Of a DNA stretch of 64,000 nt, positions 8,944 to 19,852 are shown piece after piece; position 1 is the first letter of the stretch, and every line of letters begins with the position of its first letter. Below the pieces are notes generated by a model that did not search any database, was not told the origin of the DNA, and saw only the letters and a list, made by a program, of their open reading frames with translations. Source of the DNA: Candidatus Rhodoferax odensensis (lineage in GTDB: Bacteria > Pseudomonadota > Gammaproteobacteria > Burkholderiales > Burkholderiaceae_C); the NCBI GenBank assembly GCA_016718405.1, contig JADKDJ010000034.1, positions 62,001 through 126,000 on the forward strand, written 5' to 3'. A program made the translations under genes and the position numbers.

Positions 8944-9926
8944 GCACGACTGCACCGCTGCTGGCCGTCGACAACCTTGCCGTGCACTTCCCGATGGCGC
9001 GCAAGTCCCTGCTTCAGCGCGGGCCGTCGCCGGTGCTGCAGGCGGTCTCGGATGTCAGCTTCTCCATCACGCCCGGAGAAACACTGGCGCTGGTGGGCGA
9101 AAGCGGTTGTGGCAAGACCACCTTGGGACGCGCCATCGTTGGCTTGTACGCCGCCACGCGCGGTGCAATTTCTTTCAAGGGCGAGAACCTGAACGCCATG
9201 ACGGATGCGCAGCGCAAGAAGACCCGTCGCGCGATCCAGATGATCTTTCAAGACCCGTATGAGTCGCTCAATCCACGTCTGCCGGTCTCGGACGTCATCA
9301 CCGAGCCGTTGCTGATTCACGGCATTGGTAACCGGTCGGAGCGCGCCGATCGCGCGCGCGAACTGATTGCGCAGGTCGGCTTGCCGGTCGATGCGCTCAA
9401 CCGTTATCCGCATCAGTTCTCGGGTGGCCAGCGCCAGCGCATCGCGATTGCGCGGGCACTCGGCCCCGAGCCCGAGCTGATGGTCGCCGACGAGCCGCTG
9501 TCGGCGCTGGACGTGTCGATCCAGAGCCAGATTCTCAACCTGATGAGCGAGCTGCGCGAACGCCGGCAGTTGAGCTACCTGTTCATCAGCCACGATCTCG
9601 CCGCCGTGCACCACTTGGCCGACCGGGTTGCGGTGATGTACCTGGGCCGCCTGGTTGAAGTGGCGCCGCGTGGCGACCTGTACGACTCACCCAGCCACCC
9701 CTACACCCGCGCGCTGATCGAGGCCATCCCGCGCATTGGCCAGGGGCGCCGCAGCCGGGGCCGCACCATCCAGGGTGACCTGCCCAGCCCGCTCAATCCG
9801 CCTTCGGGTTGCGCCTTTCACCCGCGCTGCCCCAAAGCCCAAGCCATCTGCAAGACCGAGGCGCCCTCGCTCCTGCCCGCGCCGGGTCGTGAGCAGCAAC
9901 TGGTGGCCTGCCACTTCAAGGATTGA
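8940..9926 (+). CDS. ABC transporter ATP-binding protein, DppF/OppF type
   Basis: 328 residues from ATG 8940, which overlaps the previous stop as ATGA. An upstream in-frame start at 8922 exists but would lose this coupling. Walker A is GESGCGKTT, the signature is FSGGQRQRIAIARAL, Walker B is LMVADEPLSALDVS and the H-loop is FISHDLAAV. The C-terminal HPYTRALIEAIP region and the CAFHPRCPKAQAIC Cys motif place it with DppF. It forms the second half of the ATPase heterodimer of the importer. Confidence 0.92.
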   Translation: MSTTAPLLAVDNLAVHFPMARKSLLQRGPSPVLQAVSDVSFSITPGETLALVGESGCGKTTLGRAIVGLYAATRGAISFKGENLNAMTDAQRKKTRRAIQMIFQDPYESLNPRLPVSDVITEPLLIHGIGNRSERADRARELIAQVGLPVDALNRYPHQFSGGQRQRIAIARALGPEPELMVADEPLSALDVSIQSQILNLMSELRERRQLSYLFISHDLAAVHHLADRVAVMYLGRLVEVAPRGDLYDSPSHPYTRALIEAIPRIGQGRRSRGRTIQGDLPSPLNPPSGCAFHPRCPKAQAICKTEAPSLLPAPGREQQLVACHFKD

Positions 9927-9935
9927 AACAAGACC

Positions 9936-11873
<1,938 letters not shown>

Positions 11874-11970
11874 CCTCACACCCGGTCGCGGCGGTGCCGC
11901 GGTCGTGGCACTACTACCGCTGTTGGCGCATCAGCGCTGGCTAGAATGCCCCTAAAGGAGACATTGGCCA

Positions 11971-13107
11971 ATGCAAAGTCCCGACGCGACGGCAACCGTG
12001 AGCAAAGGCGTGCACTGGACGGTAAAGACCAATTACCGACTGCGTGCCGGCTCATTTGCAATCATGTTTGCCAGCGTTGCACTGCATGGGTGGGACAAGG
12101 CATACAGTCCAGTGCTGTGGAGCCTCATCGCGCTGCACTTGTTGCTCTACCCGCATGTGATGTACTGGCGGGCCAATCGTTCCCCGCAGTCCGAACAGGC
12201 AGAGGCCAACAACCTGGTGATTGACTCGCTGCTGTTTGGCTGGCTCGTCGCTACGCTGGCCTTCCCGCTGTGGATTTCCTTTACGGTCTACATCGCCAGC
12301 ACTCTCAACATTACGATCAGCCGCGGTACAAAAGGCATGCTGCTGTCGCAGCTTGCCTTTGCCAGCGGAGTATTGGTGTCCATCGCTGCTTTTGGCTGGC
12401 GCCTTTCGCCCGCCACCGACTGGCCGGTCACCCTGCTGTGCTTGTTGGGCAATACGGTCTACATGATCGCGATCGGCATTACCGCCTACAGCCGAAACCT
12501 GCAACTGCGCAAGACGCGCGAGGACTTGCGTCAAAGTGAGCAGACTTTGACGCACCGGCTCAGCGATATCGAGGCGCTGCAAGCCAAACTACAGGAGCAA
12601 GCCACCCGCGACCCGCTCACCGGGCTGTACAACCGCCGCTTTCTGGACACCATCGTCGAGCGCGAGATTGCGCGCTGCCACCGCGACAACCAGTACATGG
12701 TGGTCATGATGATGGACGTGGACCACTTCAAGCGCGTCAACGACACCTATGGCCACCCTGGCGGCGATGAAGTGCTGAAGATGCTGTCGGCACTGCTGCT
12801 GGAAAAGGCCCGCGCCACCGATGTGCCCTGCCGCTATGGTGGTGAGGAGTTCCTGCTGCTGCTGCCAGGCATGACGGCCGACATCGCCATGGTGCGGGCG
12901 AACCAGTGGCGCACTGGCTTCGCCGAGAAGGCCACGGTGTTCGGCGCGACGTCAATCCAGGCCACCATGTCGGTCGGCGTGGCGGTGTATCCCGCTCACG
13001 GAGAAACCTTGCAGGCTCTCACGCACTGCGCCGACTTGGCGTTGTACCGCGCCAAGGAAGGCGGGCGCAACCGCGTGGTCATGTACCAGCCTGACATGGA
13101 GCATTGA
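11971..13107 (+). CDS. membrane diguanylate cyclase, MASE2-GGDEF
   Basis: 378 residues. The first 185 hold four to five membrane helices with the spacing of a MASE2 sensor (RAGSFAIMFASVALHGW, LHLLLYPHVMYW, LFGWLVATLAFPLW, MIAIGITAYSRNLQ). A short coiled segment leads to the GGDEF domain (TRDPLTGLYNRRFLD). The active site reads GGEEF at residues 290-294, a functional variant. RATD at 281-284, five residues before it, is the product-inhibition I-site, so a working c-di-GMP synthase is expected. AAGGAG lies about 12 bp before ATG 11971. It appears monocistronic, 97 bp after the ABC importer. Confidence 0.9.
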   Translation: MQSPDATATVSKGVHWTVKTNYRLRAGSFAIMFASVALHGWDKAYSPVLWSLIALHLLLYPHVMYWRANRSPQSEQAEANNLVIDSLLFGWLVATLAFPLWISFTVYIASTLNITISRGTKGMLLSQLAFASGVLVSIAAFGWRLSPATDWPVTLLCLLGNTVYMIAIGITAYSRNLQLRKTREDLRQSEQTLTHRLSDIEALQAKLQEQATRDPLTGLYNRRFLDTIVEREIARCHRDNQYMVVMMMDVDHFKRVNDTYGHPGGDEVLKMLSALLLEKARATDVPCRYGGEEFLLLLPGMTADIAMVRANQWRTGFAEKATVFGATSIQATMSVGVAVYPAHGETLQALTHCADLALYRAKEGGRNRVVMYQPDMEH

Positions 13108-13219
13108 GGCGACGCAAAACAAGTCGCCTGCGGCTGCGCTGACTGCGCAAGCACCTTGCCCCGCCGCAGCCAGCAGACGGCGGCCTGACATGAGGGCGGC
13201 GGCCAGTGCATCACCCCAG

Positions 13220-14167
13220 TCAAGGCGGTGTCGGCGGGGCCAATTCAAACAAGCGCGCGCCATTGCCCCAGGCGATGGCGTGGGCAACTTCTGGCGGCAG
13301 CTCACCCAGCCAGCCACGGTAGCCCTGCATCAGCGCGTCATAGTAGAGCCAACGCTGGTTGACCCAGGTGTCCGAGCCAATCAGGAAACGTTGAGGGTAC
13401 TTCAGCAGCAGCGCGCGCCACTCGGGGCACAGTCGCTCTTGCTGCGCGGCATCGGTACAGGTCAGGCCTGGGCGGTAAGACAGTTCGCCCATCAGCAACG
13501 GGTACTTGGCCAACAACGCATCAACCCGCGCCAGCGATGAGCCGCCAATGCCGGTGTGCGCCCAGATCAGGCGCGTCTGCTGCCCGCCCGATGGCGTGTT
13601 GGCCATCAACAGATCAATGGCCACGTCGTCCACGTGCGCCAGCACCGCCAGCTTCTTGGCCTCGGCAAAGGCCATCAGCTTCTTGGCCACCACGCCATTG
13701 GCGTTGGCGCTGTCGTACAGGTGGAACTCGCCAACGCCCCGGAACGGGCCGTTGGCGGTGCCCTTGGCGTACTCGGCTTGCACCATCGCGAAGATCGACT
13801 CATCGCGAAACCAACTGTTGTAGTCAGCTCGGTTGCGGTACAGCCGGATGAAGGGCACTACGGTGACACCAGCCTGGCGAGTCTGCGCGCTGTTGGCCAA
13901 CCAGTGCGTGCCATCATTGGGCCGCGAGTTGGCGACAATAGCCCGCACACCATTGCGCTGCATACGCGCCAGCACATCGCTTGGCGGGTGGGGTCCGGTC
14001 TGACCGTCCCAGGCCTCCTGGTTGAAGTGCAAGTGGGCGTCAAACAGCGCTCCGGCATAGTCGGCGGCGTGCGCCGGGACCGTCATTGCTATCGATAGCA
14101 GAGCAACCTGTGACCAACGCGCGGCGCCTGGCACCACTTTTTTCACCAACTCGCGGTAGCTCACCAT
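13220..14167 (-). CDS. exported amidohydrolase (amidohydrolase_2/TatD-like TIM barrel)
   Basis: 315 residues from ATG 14167, chosen because GGAGG stands 8 bp upstream. A signal-like segment (ARWSQVALLSIAMTVPAHA) precedes the hydrolase domain. The metal site is suggested by FDAHLHFN (HxH), VLAHVDD and IWAHTGIGG His residues, and by the late GSDTW Asp, the pattern of amidohydrolase_2 proteins. The substrate is unknown. It is convergent with the cyclase gene and divergent from the porin operon, so it likely stands alone. Confidence 0.75.
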   Translation of the reverse strand: MVSYRELVKKVVPGAARWSQVALLSIAMTVPAHAADYAGALFDAHLHFNQEAWDGQTGPHPPSDVLARMQRNGVRAIVANSRPNDGTHWLANSAQTRQAGVTVVPFIRLYRNRADYNSWFRDESIFAMVQAEYAKGTANGPFRGVGEFHLYDSANANGVVAKKLMAFAEAKKLAVLAHVDDVAIDLLMANTPSGGQQTRLIWAHTGIGGSSLARVDALLAKYPLLMGELSYRPGLTCTDAAQQERLCPEWRALLLKYPQRFLIGSDTWVNQRWLYYDALMQGYRGWLGELPPEVAHAIAWGNGARLFELAPPTPP

Positions 14168-14405
14168 GATGATGCCTCCTGGTCGAAGCGCCGCCACCGA
14201 CAGTGCGCTGGCGCGCGCCTTGGCCCAATTGGCCCATTATCCAGTGGCTGGCGCCCGTCTGCTGGCGCGTTGACGCCCCGGTTGGTTCAACGGTTGCCGC
14301 ACGAGTAAGGCGGCAGACAGGGGCGATCAGCGACAATTAACGTCAGGTATCTTGACACGCGCCGATCCCGCCGCGCAAACTACCCCAATACTTAGCAAGC
14401 CCAAG
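14168..14405. promoter_or_regulatory. divergent intergenic region between amidohydrolase and porin operon
   Basis: This 238-bp stretch must hold the promoters of both outward-facing units. The only clear element is the GGAGG ribosome site of the amidohydrolase at 14176-14180. No confident -35/-10 pair, operator or hairpin was recognised. Confidence 0.4.
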
Positions 14406-15575
14406 ATGAACCCCGCTTCTGCAGTTCTACCTGCCTCCGGCAAAAGGCTGCTGGCGATGGTGGCGTGGATGGCGGCCTGTGCTTGCGCACGCGCCGACGA
14501 TGTGACGTTGCTACCAGATGGGCTTGAATTCTCGGGCAAGGGCTTTTACACACTGGGCGCCGCAAAGGCTGTTCGTATCCGTTTGCAAGACGGCGCTGTG
14601 GGTTTGCGCTGCAACTGCTTCGTTGCGGAGTACTCGCAAGGCGGCGTCCACGAAGACGGTCGCATCGGCTTTCTGGCCGACAGCAAGCTGGGCCTGCAAG
14701 GCAGCGTGGCCACCTCCGACGGCCGCTGGTCGGCCACCGGCCAGATTGTGGCGCGCGGTGCACACGACGGCAAAGTCAACCTCGAGTGGCTTTACGGCTC
14801 GTACCAGATCTCCGGCAACTGGACCGCGCAAGTAGGCCGCAAACGCTTGCCGCTGCTGTCGCAGTCAGAAGTGCAGGATGTCGGTGTCGCCATCCCGTGG
14901 GTCCGGCCGCCAACCCAACTGTATGGTTGGGACATCGTGAATTACAACGGCGCCAATCTGCTCTGGCGCGGCACCTTGGGACCGGTGGCTGTGCTGGCCA
15001 ACGCCTACGCTGGCTCCGAGACGGTGAAGGACTCGCCCTACGAGGCTTTGTACTACACCGATGGCACCCAGACCGACAGCCGCTGGGGCGCAATCCGCGG
15101 CTTTGAGCTCGAAGCGCAGTGGGGTGACGTCAAGCTGCGCACCGCTGCGTTGAAGGCGCGCAGCAGCTTTGTCGTCAACACGCCCGGTGAACTGCCCGTG
15201 TTGTACCCGAGCGCGAAGCTGCGCATGTCCACTGTGGCCGTTTCCTACGAGCCGGGTCCCTGGACCTTCAGCGCCGAGGGCCTGTACGGCGACCGCCGCC
15301 AGGAGTACGGCCTGGACAAGTCATGGAGTGTCCAAGCTGGCCGCCGCTTTGGCAACCTGCTTCTCCTTTTTGGCCACTCTTCTTACCGGCAGGTACCCAA
15401 CGAGCCAACCGAGCCAGCGGAGGGCGATGAGATGAGCTCGGTCGTATTGCGCTGGGACGCCGCACCGGGGCGGGTGTGGAAGCTGCAAGTCGACGATTTC
15501 CGCGACAAAGGATCAAGCGGTTACTCGGCGGGCAGCCGAAGAGTGGTCTCGGTCAGCTACAGCGGGGCTTTTTGA
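14406..15575 (+). CDS. outer-membrane porin-like beta-barrel protein
   Basis: 389 residues from ATG 14406; a TTG at 14352 is in frame but adds no signal-like sequence. A signal peptide ending near ACACARA is followed by alternating strands (GKVNLEWLYGSYQISGNW, GFELEAQWGDVKLRTAALKA, VSYEPGPWTFSAEGLYGD) and a final strand ending in Phe (VVSVSYSGAF), the usual outer-membrane barrel end. It starts a three-gene unit: one base separates it from a periplasmic binding-like protein, then a c-di-GMP signalling protein. It is probably the route by which a ligand reaches the periplasm. Confidence 0.75.
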   Translation: MNPASAVLPASGKRLLAMVAWMAACACARADDVTLLPDGLEFSGKGFYTLGAAKAVRIRLQDGAVGLRCNCFVAEYSQGGVHEDGRIGFLADSKLGLQGSVATSDGRWSATGQIVARGAHDGKVNLEWLYGSYQISGNWTAQVGRKRLPLLSQSEVQDVGVAIPWVRPPTQLYGWDIVNYNGANLLWRGTLGPVAVLANAYAGSETVKDSPYEALYYTDGTQTDSRWGAIRGFELEAQWGDVKLRTAALKARSSFVVNTPGELPVLYPSAKLRMSTVAVSYEPGPWTFSAEGLYGDRRQEYGLDKSWSVQAGRRFGNLLLLFGHSSYRQVPNEPTEPAEGDEMSSVVLRWDAAPGRVWKLQVDDFRDKGSSGYSAGSRRVVSVSYSGAF

Positions 15576-15576
15576 C

Positions 15577-16044
15577 ATGCGTCACGCCCTGCCTCCCGCA
15601 ACCGGCCACCGCCCCTGCCTGGGCCTGAGCCGTCGCTCCTGGCTGACTGGCATGGTGCTGATGCCGGCATTTTCCGTGCGTTCACAAGGCACCGAGGTGG
15701 TGGTCATCGTGCACCCGGCCAACCCACATCCATTGGACCGAGCTTTGGTGCAGCGCCTGTACACCGGAGTCCTCAGAGCGTGGCCCGACGGCTCGCCAGC
15801 CTTTCTTCTGGACCTGCCTGCAGAGCACGAGACGCGGGCTGCTTTCAGCCAGCAGTGGCTGGCCCGCAGCGTGGCCAATGTACACACGCTATGGACTCAG
15901 AACGTGTTCACCGGCAAGGGGCTGCCGCCACGAATCACCTCAATGGAGGTCGAGATGCGGCGCTTGGTGGCCACCAACCGCAACGCCATCGGCTATGTGG
16001 CAGCGCCACTGACCGACAACAGCGTCAAGGTCGTCAGACTCTGA
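15577..16044 (+). CDS. short PstS-like periplasmic phosphate-binding-family protein
   Basis: 155 residues. A Tat- or Sec-like leader (LSRRSWLTGMVLMPAFS) is followed by EVVVIVHPANPHPLDRALVQRLYTG, a spacing seen in the small single-domain relatives of phosphate-binding proteins. ITSMEVEMRRLVATNRNAIGYV matches their second conserved block. It is about half the length of a true PstS and has no ABC transporter nearby. It lies between a porin and a PAS-GGDEF-EAL sensor (1 bp and 7 bp gaps), so it is more likely a ligand-sensing partner than an importer subunit. Confidence 0.7.
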   Translation: MRHALPPATGHRPCLGLSRRSWLTGMVLMPAFSVRSQGTEVVVIVHPANPHPLDRALVQRLYTGVLRAWPDGSPAFLLDLPAEHETRAAFSQQWLARSVANVHTLWTQNVFTGKGLPPRITSMEVEMRRLVATNRNAIGYVAAPLTDNSVKVVRL

Positions 16045-16051
16045 AAGAACC

Positions 16052-18325
16052 ATGCCGCCCAGCGAAGCGCCCGACGGGCAAGCTACTGTTCACAAGCTGC
16101 AACAGGGCGTAGCGTCTCGCGGCGAGCGCTGGATTATCGGGTTCGCAGCCAGCGCCGCCGCGCTCATCGCGATTTCGCCGCCAGTGGGCTACTACCTTTT
16201 GTCCCACCAAGCCGAAACACGCGAGAGTGCGGTTGCAGCCCGCCTACACGCGGCATTTCTGACGCAGGTGGTCTTGCGCTCCGGCAGCAACTGGCAGCGC
16301 GATATCGAGGGCCTGATCGAGTCCGACCTGGCACCCGGCACGCTGCCAGAGCAGCGCCTCGTGCGAGACGCCGTTGGTCGCGTGGTCTCGAAAACCGGGC
16401 CAACGCTGCAACCGCCGGTCATCACCAGCAGCGCTGCCCTGCTCGGGACTGATGGTCCCGTGGGTGAAGTGGTGGTCGAACGATCAACTCGGCCCATCGT
16501 CAACGTCGCGCTGCTGATTGCCTTGGCCTCTCTGTCGTTGGGCGCAGCGACCTTTGCGGCCTTGGTGACGTTCCCGCTGCGGGCACTGCGCAGCACCATT
16601 GCGGCCGTGCGACGCGAGGAGTCCCAGGCGCGCGCGCGCGTGCAGGCCGAAGAGAACTTGCGCGTTGTTTTCGAGCACGCCGTTGAAGGAATATTGATGT
16701 TCGACGACGCGGGCCGCATTGTCGCAAGCAACCCGTCCGCGCAGCGCCTGCTGGGTGGTGGAGATCACTTGCAACTGGACGGCTTGCTGGTTGAACGCTG
16801 GTTTGATCCAGGCTGCGGCTCTTGCGAAGTGGATAGTGCCGGGCCAGATGGCGCGAAACTCTCGCTGGACGTCACGGTCACGGCGTCCACGGCCGGGGAA
16901 CAGAAGCAATGGGTGGCCATTATTCGCGATATCACGGAGCAACGCCAGCATGAACGCCGCTTGGCCGAACTCGCCAACTTCGACGGCTTGACTGGCTTGC
17001 CGAACCGGGCCATGTTTCGAAACCTGCTGCAAGGCGCCATCGATGAGGCACAGGCCAGCGGGCTGGGTTTCGCGCTCATGTTCCTGGATCTCGACCGCTT
17101 CAAGATCATCAACGACAGCCTTGGCCATGAAGTGGGTGACCAGCTTCTTCAACAGGTCGCGATTCGCTTAAACCACTATCTGCGGCGGGGCGACGCGTTG
17201 GTGCAAAGTGGCCCAGACATGACCGATAGCGCCGTGTTTCGGCTCGGTGGCGACGAGTTCACCATTCTGGTGCGCAATGTTGTGGAAACGGAAGCCGCCC
17301 GGGCCGTGGCGCGACGGATACTCAGCGGAATCGCCTTGCCGTTCAAGGTCGGCCAAGAACAGCTGTACATCTCTACCAGCATTGGAATCTCGATGTACCC
17401 GGCGGATGGTGGCGACATTGACCGCCTGGTGAAACAGGCCGACATGGCCATGTACCGGGCCAAGTCACAGGGCCGCAACACTTACTGCTTCTTTAGCCTC
17501 GAGTTGCTCGAAGCTGCCGACGATCGGCATGCTCTTGAAACGGCTTTGCGACCGGCCCTGGAGCGCCAGGAGTTTTCACTGGTCTTCCAGCCCAAGGCGA
17601 GGGTGCTGGACGGCGTCGTCACCGGCGTGGAGGCCCTGTTGCGATGGTCGCCTTCGGGCATAGCCGCAGTGGGGCCCGAACGCTTTGTTCCCATTCTTGA
17701 AGAAGTCGGACTCATCGTGCCCGTGGGCGATTGGGTGCTGCGACAGGCCTGCGGTCAAATGATGGCCTGGGACGCCGTAGGACTTGCTCCGCGCACGATT
17801 GCCGTAAACCTGTCGGCGGCTCAGTTTCGGCAGAAGGACCTGGTGGAGCAGATTCAAAGCGCTCTTGCCGACACCGGCCTGGCGCCGCAGCGGCTGCAGC
17901 TCGAACTGACCGAGAGCACACTCGTTGATGACATGGACAGCGCCGTGACCGTGATGCAGGCGCTCAAGCAGATCGGGGTCGGGTTGGCAATCGACGACTT
18001 TGGCACCGGGCATTCGTCACTAGGCTACTTGAAACGCTTCAACGTCGACATCTTGAAGATCGATCAATCGTTCATCGCGGGCATGCCCGCCGATACCGTC
18101 CACAACGCCATCGTCTGCAGCGTCATCGCCCTGGCCCATGGCATGCAATTGACGGTCGTGGCCGAAGGCGTTGAAACACAGGATCAGCTTGCATTCTTGC
18201 GCCAGCACCAGTGCGAAGAGATGCAAGGCTGGCTGCTTGGCCGCCCAATGTCTGCGTCGGAATTCGCGCACTGGCAGGGCACACGCCGATTGCAAACAAA
18301 TGGAGTCGAAGGCTACTTGCCTTGA
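16052..18325 (+). CDS. membrane PAS-GGDEF-EAL c-di-GMP signalling protein
   Basis: 757 residues. TM1 is at about 27-50 and TM2 at about 148-172, enclosing a periplasmic sensor loop of about 95 residues. A PAS domain spans about 200-310 (VFEHAVEGILMFDDAGRIV). The GGDEF domain has an intact RLGGDEFT with GGDEF at 399-403, but no RxxD inhibition site five residues before it. The EAL domain has the EALLRW motif at 527, an intact ELTESTLVDD, and the DDFGTGHSSLGYLKRF loop. Both catalytic halves look complete, so net activity cannot be predicted. The gene closes the porin/binding-protein operon, which suggests a periplasmic ligand controls c-di-GMP through this protein. Confidence 0.9.
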   Translation: MPPSEAPDGQATVHKLQQGVASRGERWIIGFAASAAALIAISPPVGYYLLSHQAETRESAVAARLHAAFLTQVVLRSGSNWQRDIEGLIESDLAPGTLPEQRLVRDAVGRVVSKTGPTLQPPVITSSAALLGTDGPVGEVVVERSTRPIVNVALLIALASLSLGAATFAALVTFPLRALRSTIAAVRREESQARARVQAEENLRVVFEHAVEGILMFDDAGRIVASNPSAQRLLGGGDHLQLDGLLVERWFDPGCGSCEVDSAGPDGAKLSLDVTVTASTAGEQKQWVAIIRDITEQRQHERRLAELANFDGLTGLPNRAMFRNLLQGAIDEAQASGLGFALMFLDLDRFKIINDSLGHEVGDQLLQQVAIRLNHYLRRGDALVQSGPDMTDSAVFRLGGDEFTILVRNVVETEAARAVARRILSGIALPFKVGQEQLYISTSIGISMYPADGGDIDRLVKQADMAMYRAKSQGRNTYCFFSLELLEAADDRHALETALRPALERQEFSLVFQPKARVLDGVVTGVEALLRWSPSGIAAVGPERFVPILEEVGLIVPVGDWVLRQACGQMMAWDAVGLAPRTIAVNLSAAQFRQKDLVEQIQSALADTGLAPQRLQLELTESTLVDDMDSAVTVMQALKQIGVGLAIDDFGTGHSSLGYLKRFNVDILKIDQSFIAGMPADTVHNAIVCSVIALAHGMQLTVVAEGVETQDQLAFLRQHQCEEMQGWLLGRPMSASEFAHWQGTRRLQTNGVEGYLP

Positions 18326-18395
18326 CCGGCGCCGCACTACACGCCACCGCGCTGTAGGGTCGGATGGCGGCCAATCGGGCAAGGCACATCAGCCG

Positions 18396-18488
18396 ATCCC
18401 GCGCGCACCGGCACTGATCTTCATCACGGTGATGGCGGTCGACTTCCTGGGCGACGTGCTGCAGGATGCGCTTGATCTGCGCGCCAGT
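18396..18488 (+). pseudogene. remnant of a DppC-like permease C-terminus
   Basis: Just after the sensor gene the sequence encodes PRAPALIFITVMAVDFLG, then DVLQDALDLRAS. This repeats the end of the importer permease at 11757-11868 (RAPAL, then LIFITVIAVNFLG and DGLQDAFDPRA), but a short piece between the two parts is deleted and no start is present. The copy lies 6.6 kb downstream of the intact gene and abuts the 3' end of ndh. It shows that a second peptide-transporter operon once stood here or that this end was duplicated. Confidence 0.8.
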
Positions 18489-18489
18489 G

Positions 18490-19842
18490 TCACGAATCGG
18501 GGCACCCCGAGGCCGGCGGCGGCTGACCATGCGCCCGCGGCGCAATTCCCGTCACGACCCGTGCATAGCGCGCAAAACTCCAGTAGGCCCAGGCCCAATC
18601 CATCAACACCACCAGGCGGTTGCGAAAACCGATCAGGAAGTAGACGTGGGCGAACAACCAAAACAGCCAGGCGAAGTACCCACTGAACTTGTAGTGGCCG
18701 AGCGGCAAGACCAGATCCACCACCGCGCTGTGGCGGCCAATGGTGGCCAGGTTGCCGTAGTCGCGGTACCAAAAGGCCGCAGTCGGCTGGCCAGCGATGC
18801 GACGCAACACGTTGACCGCCGCCAAGCGCCCCATCTGCTTGGCTGCGGGCGAGACACCCGGCACGGCGCGGGGCTGCTGGCCGGCCGGGTAACTTTGGGC
18901 CGCCGCCAAGTCACCCACCACGCTGATGCTGGGGTGGCCGGCCAGGCTCAGGTCCGGCTCGACCACCACGCGCCCTGCGCGGTCGGTTTGCACCTCAACG
19001 GATTGCGCCAGCAGTCGGCCCAAGGGGGATGCCGCGACGCCGGCGGCCCACGTGATGCAGCTACTATCGATGCGGTACACCGCGCCGTGCGCAGGCAGTA
19101 CGTCGAGTCCGCAGGCATCAATGGCGACAACCCTCGCATTGAGTCGCACTTCCACCCCCAGCGTGTGCAACTGCTCCAGCGCGCGCTGACTCAGATCGAT
19201 TGGCATCGCCTGCAACACACGCGGTCCGCCTTCGAGCAACACGATCCTGGCGCTGGCCGGATCGATGCGGCGAAACTCGCCCGGCAGCGTATGCCGGGCG
19301 ATCTCGGCCAGCGTGCCGGCCATCTCCACCCCGGTTGGCCCGGCGCCAATCACCACGAAGTTAAGCCCGGCGGCGCGGCGCGTGGGGTCGGTCTCGCGCT
19401 CGGCGGCCTCAAACGCCAGCAGCACCCGGCGGCGGATGTCGAACGCATCGTCCAGCGTCTTGAGGCCCGGCGCAAAAGGCGCCCAGTCATCACGGCCAAA
19501 GTAGCTGTGGGTGGCGCCTGCCGCGACGATCAAATGCTCGTAAGCCAACTCGCCACCGTCTTTCAACCGTACCATGCGCGCGGACACATCGATGTCGCTG
19601 ACTTCGCCGAGCAGGGTGGTCACGTTAGGCTGTTTGCGAAACAAGTGCCGCACCGGTGCCGCAATCGCCGGTGCCGACAGGCCCGCCGTGGCCACCTGGT
19701 ACAGCAGGGGCTGAAACAGATGGTGGTTGGTCTTGTCGACCACGGTCACATCCACATCGGCGCCACGCAAAGCCTTGGCCGCCTCCAGGCCACCAAAGCC
19801 GCAGCCAATGATCACGATGCGGGGGCGGTGTTGCACGGTCAT
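18490..19842 (-). CDS. ndh: type II NADH:quinone dehydrogenase (NDH-2)
   Basis: 450 residues from ATG 19842; a GTG at 19851, directly after the ycaO stop, is also possible. The FAD fold is IVIIGCGFGGLEAAKAL, followed by HHLFQPLLYQVATAGLS, a hallmark of NDH-2. The NADH fold is FVVIGAGPTGVEMAGTLAE, and VVGDLAAA is the second FAD contact. A hydrophobic C-terminal part (GYFAWLFWLFAHVYFLIGF) anchors it to the membrane. It oxidises NADH and reduces quinone without pumping protons. It is the second gene after ycaO, with effectively no gap. Confidence 0.9.
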   Translation of the reverse strand: MTVQHRPRIVIIGCGFGGLEAAKALRGADVDVTVVDKTNHHLFQPLLYQVATAGLSAPAIAAPVRHLFRKQPNVTTLLGEVSDIDVSARMVRLKDGGELAYEHLIVAAGATHSYFGRDDWAPFAPGLKTLDDAFDIRRRVLLAFEAAERETDPTRRAAGLNFVVIGAGPTGVEMAGTLAEIARHTLPGEFRRIDPASARIVLLEGGPRVLQAMPIDLSQRALEQLHTLGVEVRLNARVVAIDACGLDVLPAHGAVYRIDSSCITWAAGVAASPLGRLLAQSVEVQTDRAGRVVVEPDLSLAGHPSISVVGDLAAAQSYPAGQQPRAVPGVSPAAKQMGRLAAVNVLRRIAGQPTAAFWYRDYGNLATIGRHSAVVDLVLPLGHYKFSGYFAWLFWLFAHVYFLIGFRNRLVVLMDWAWAYWSFARYARVVTGIAPRAHGQPPPASGCPDS

Positions 19843-19852
19843 GGCACGCACG

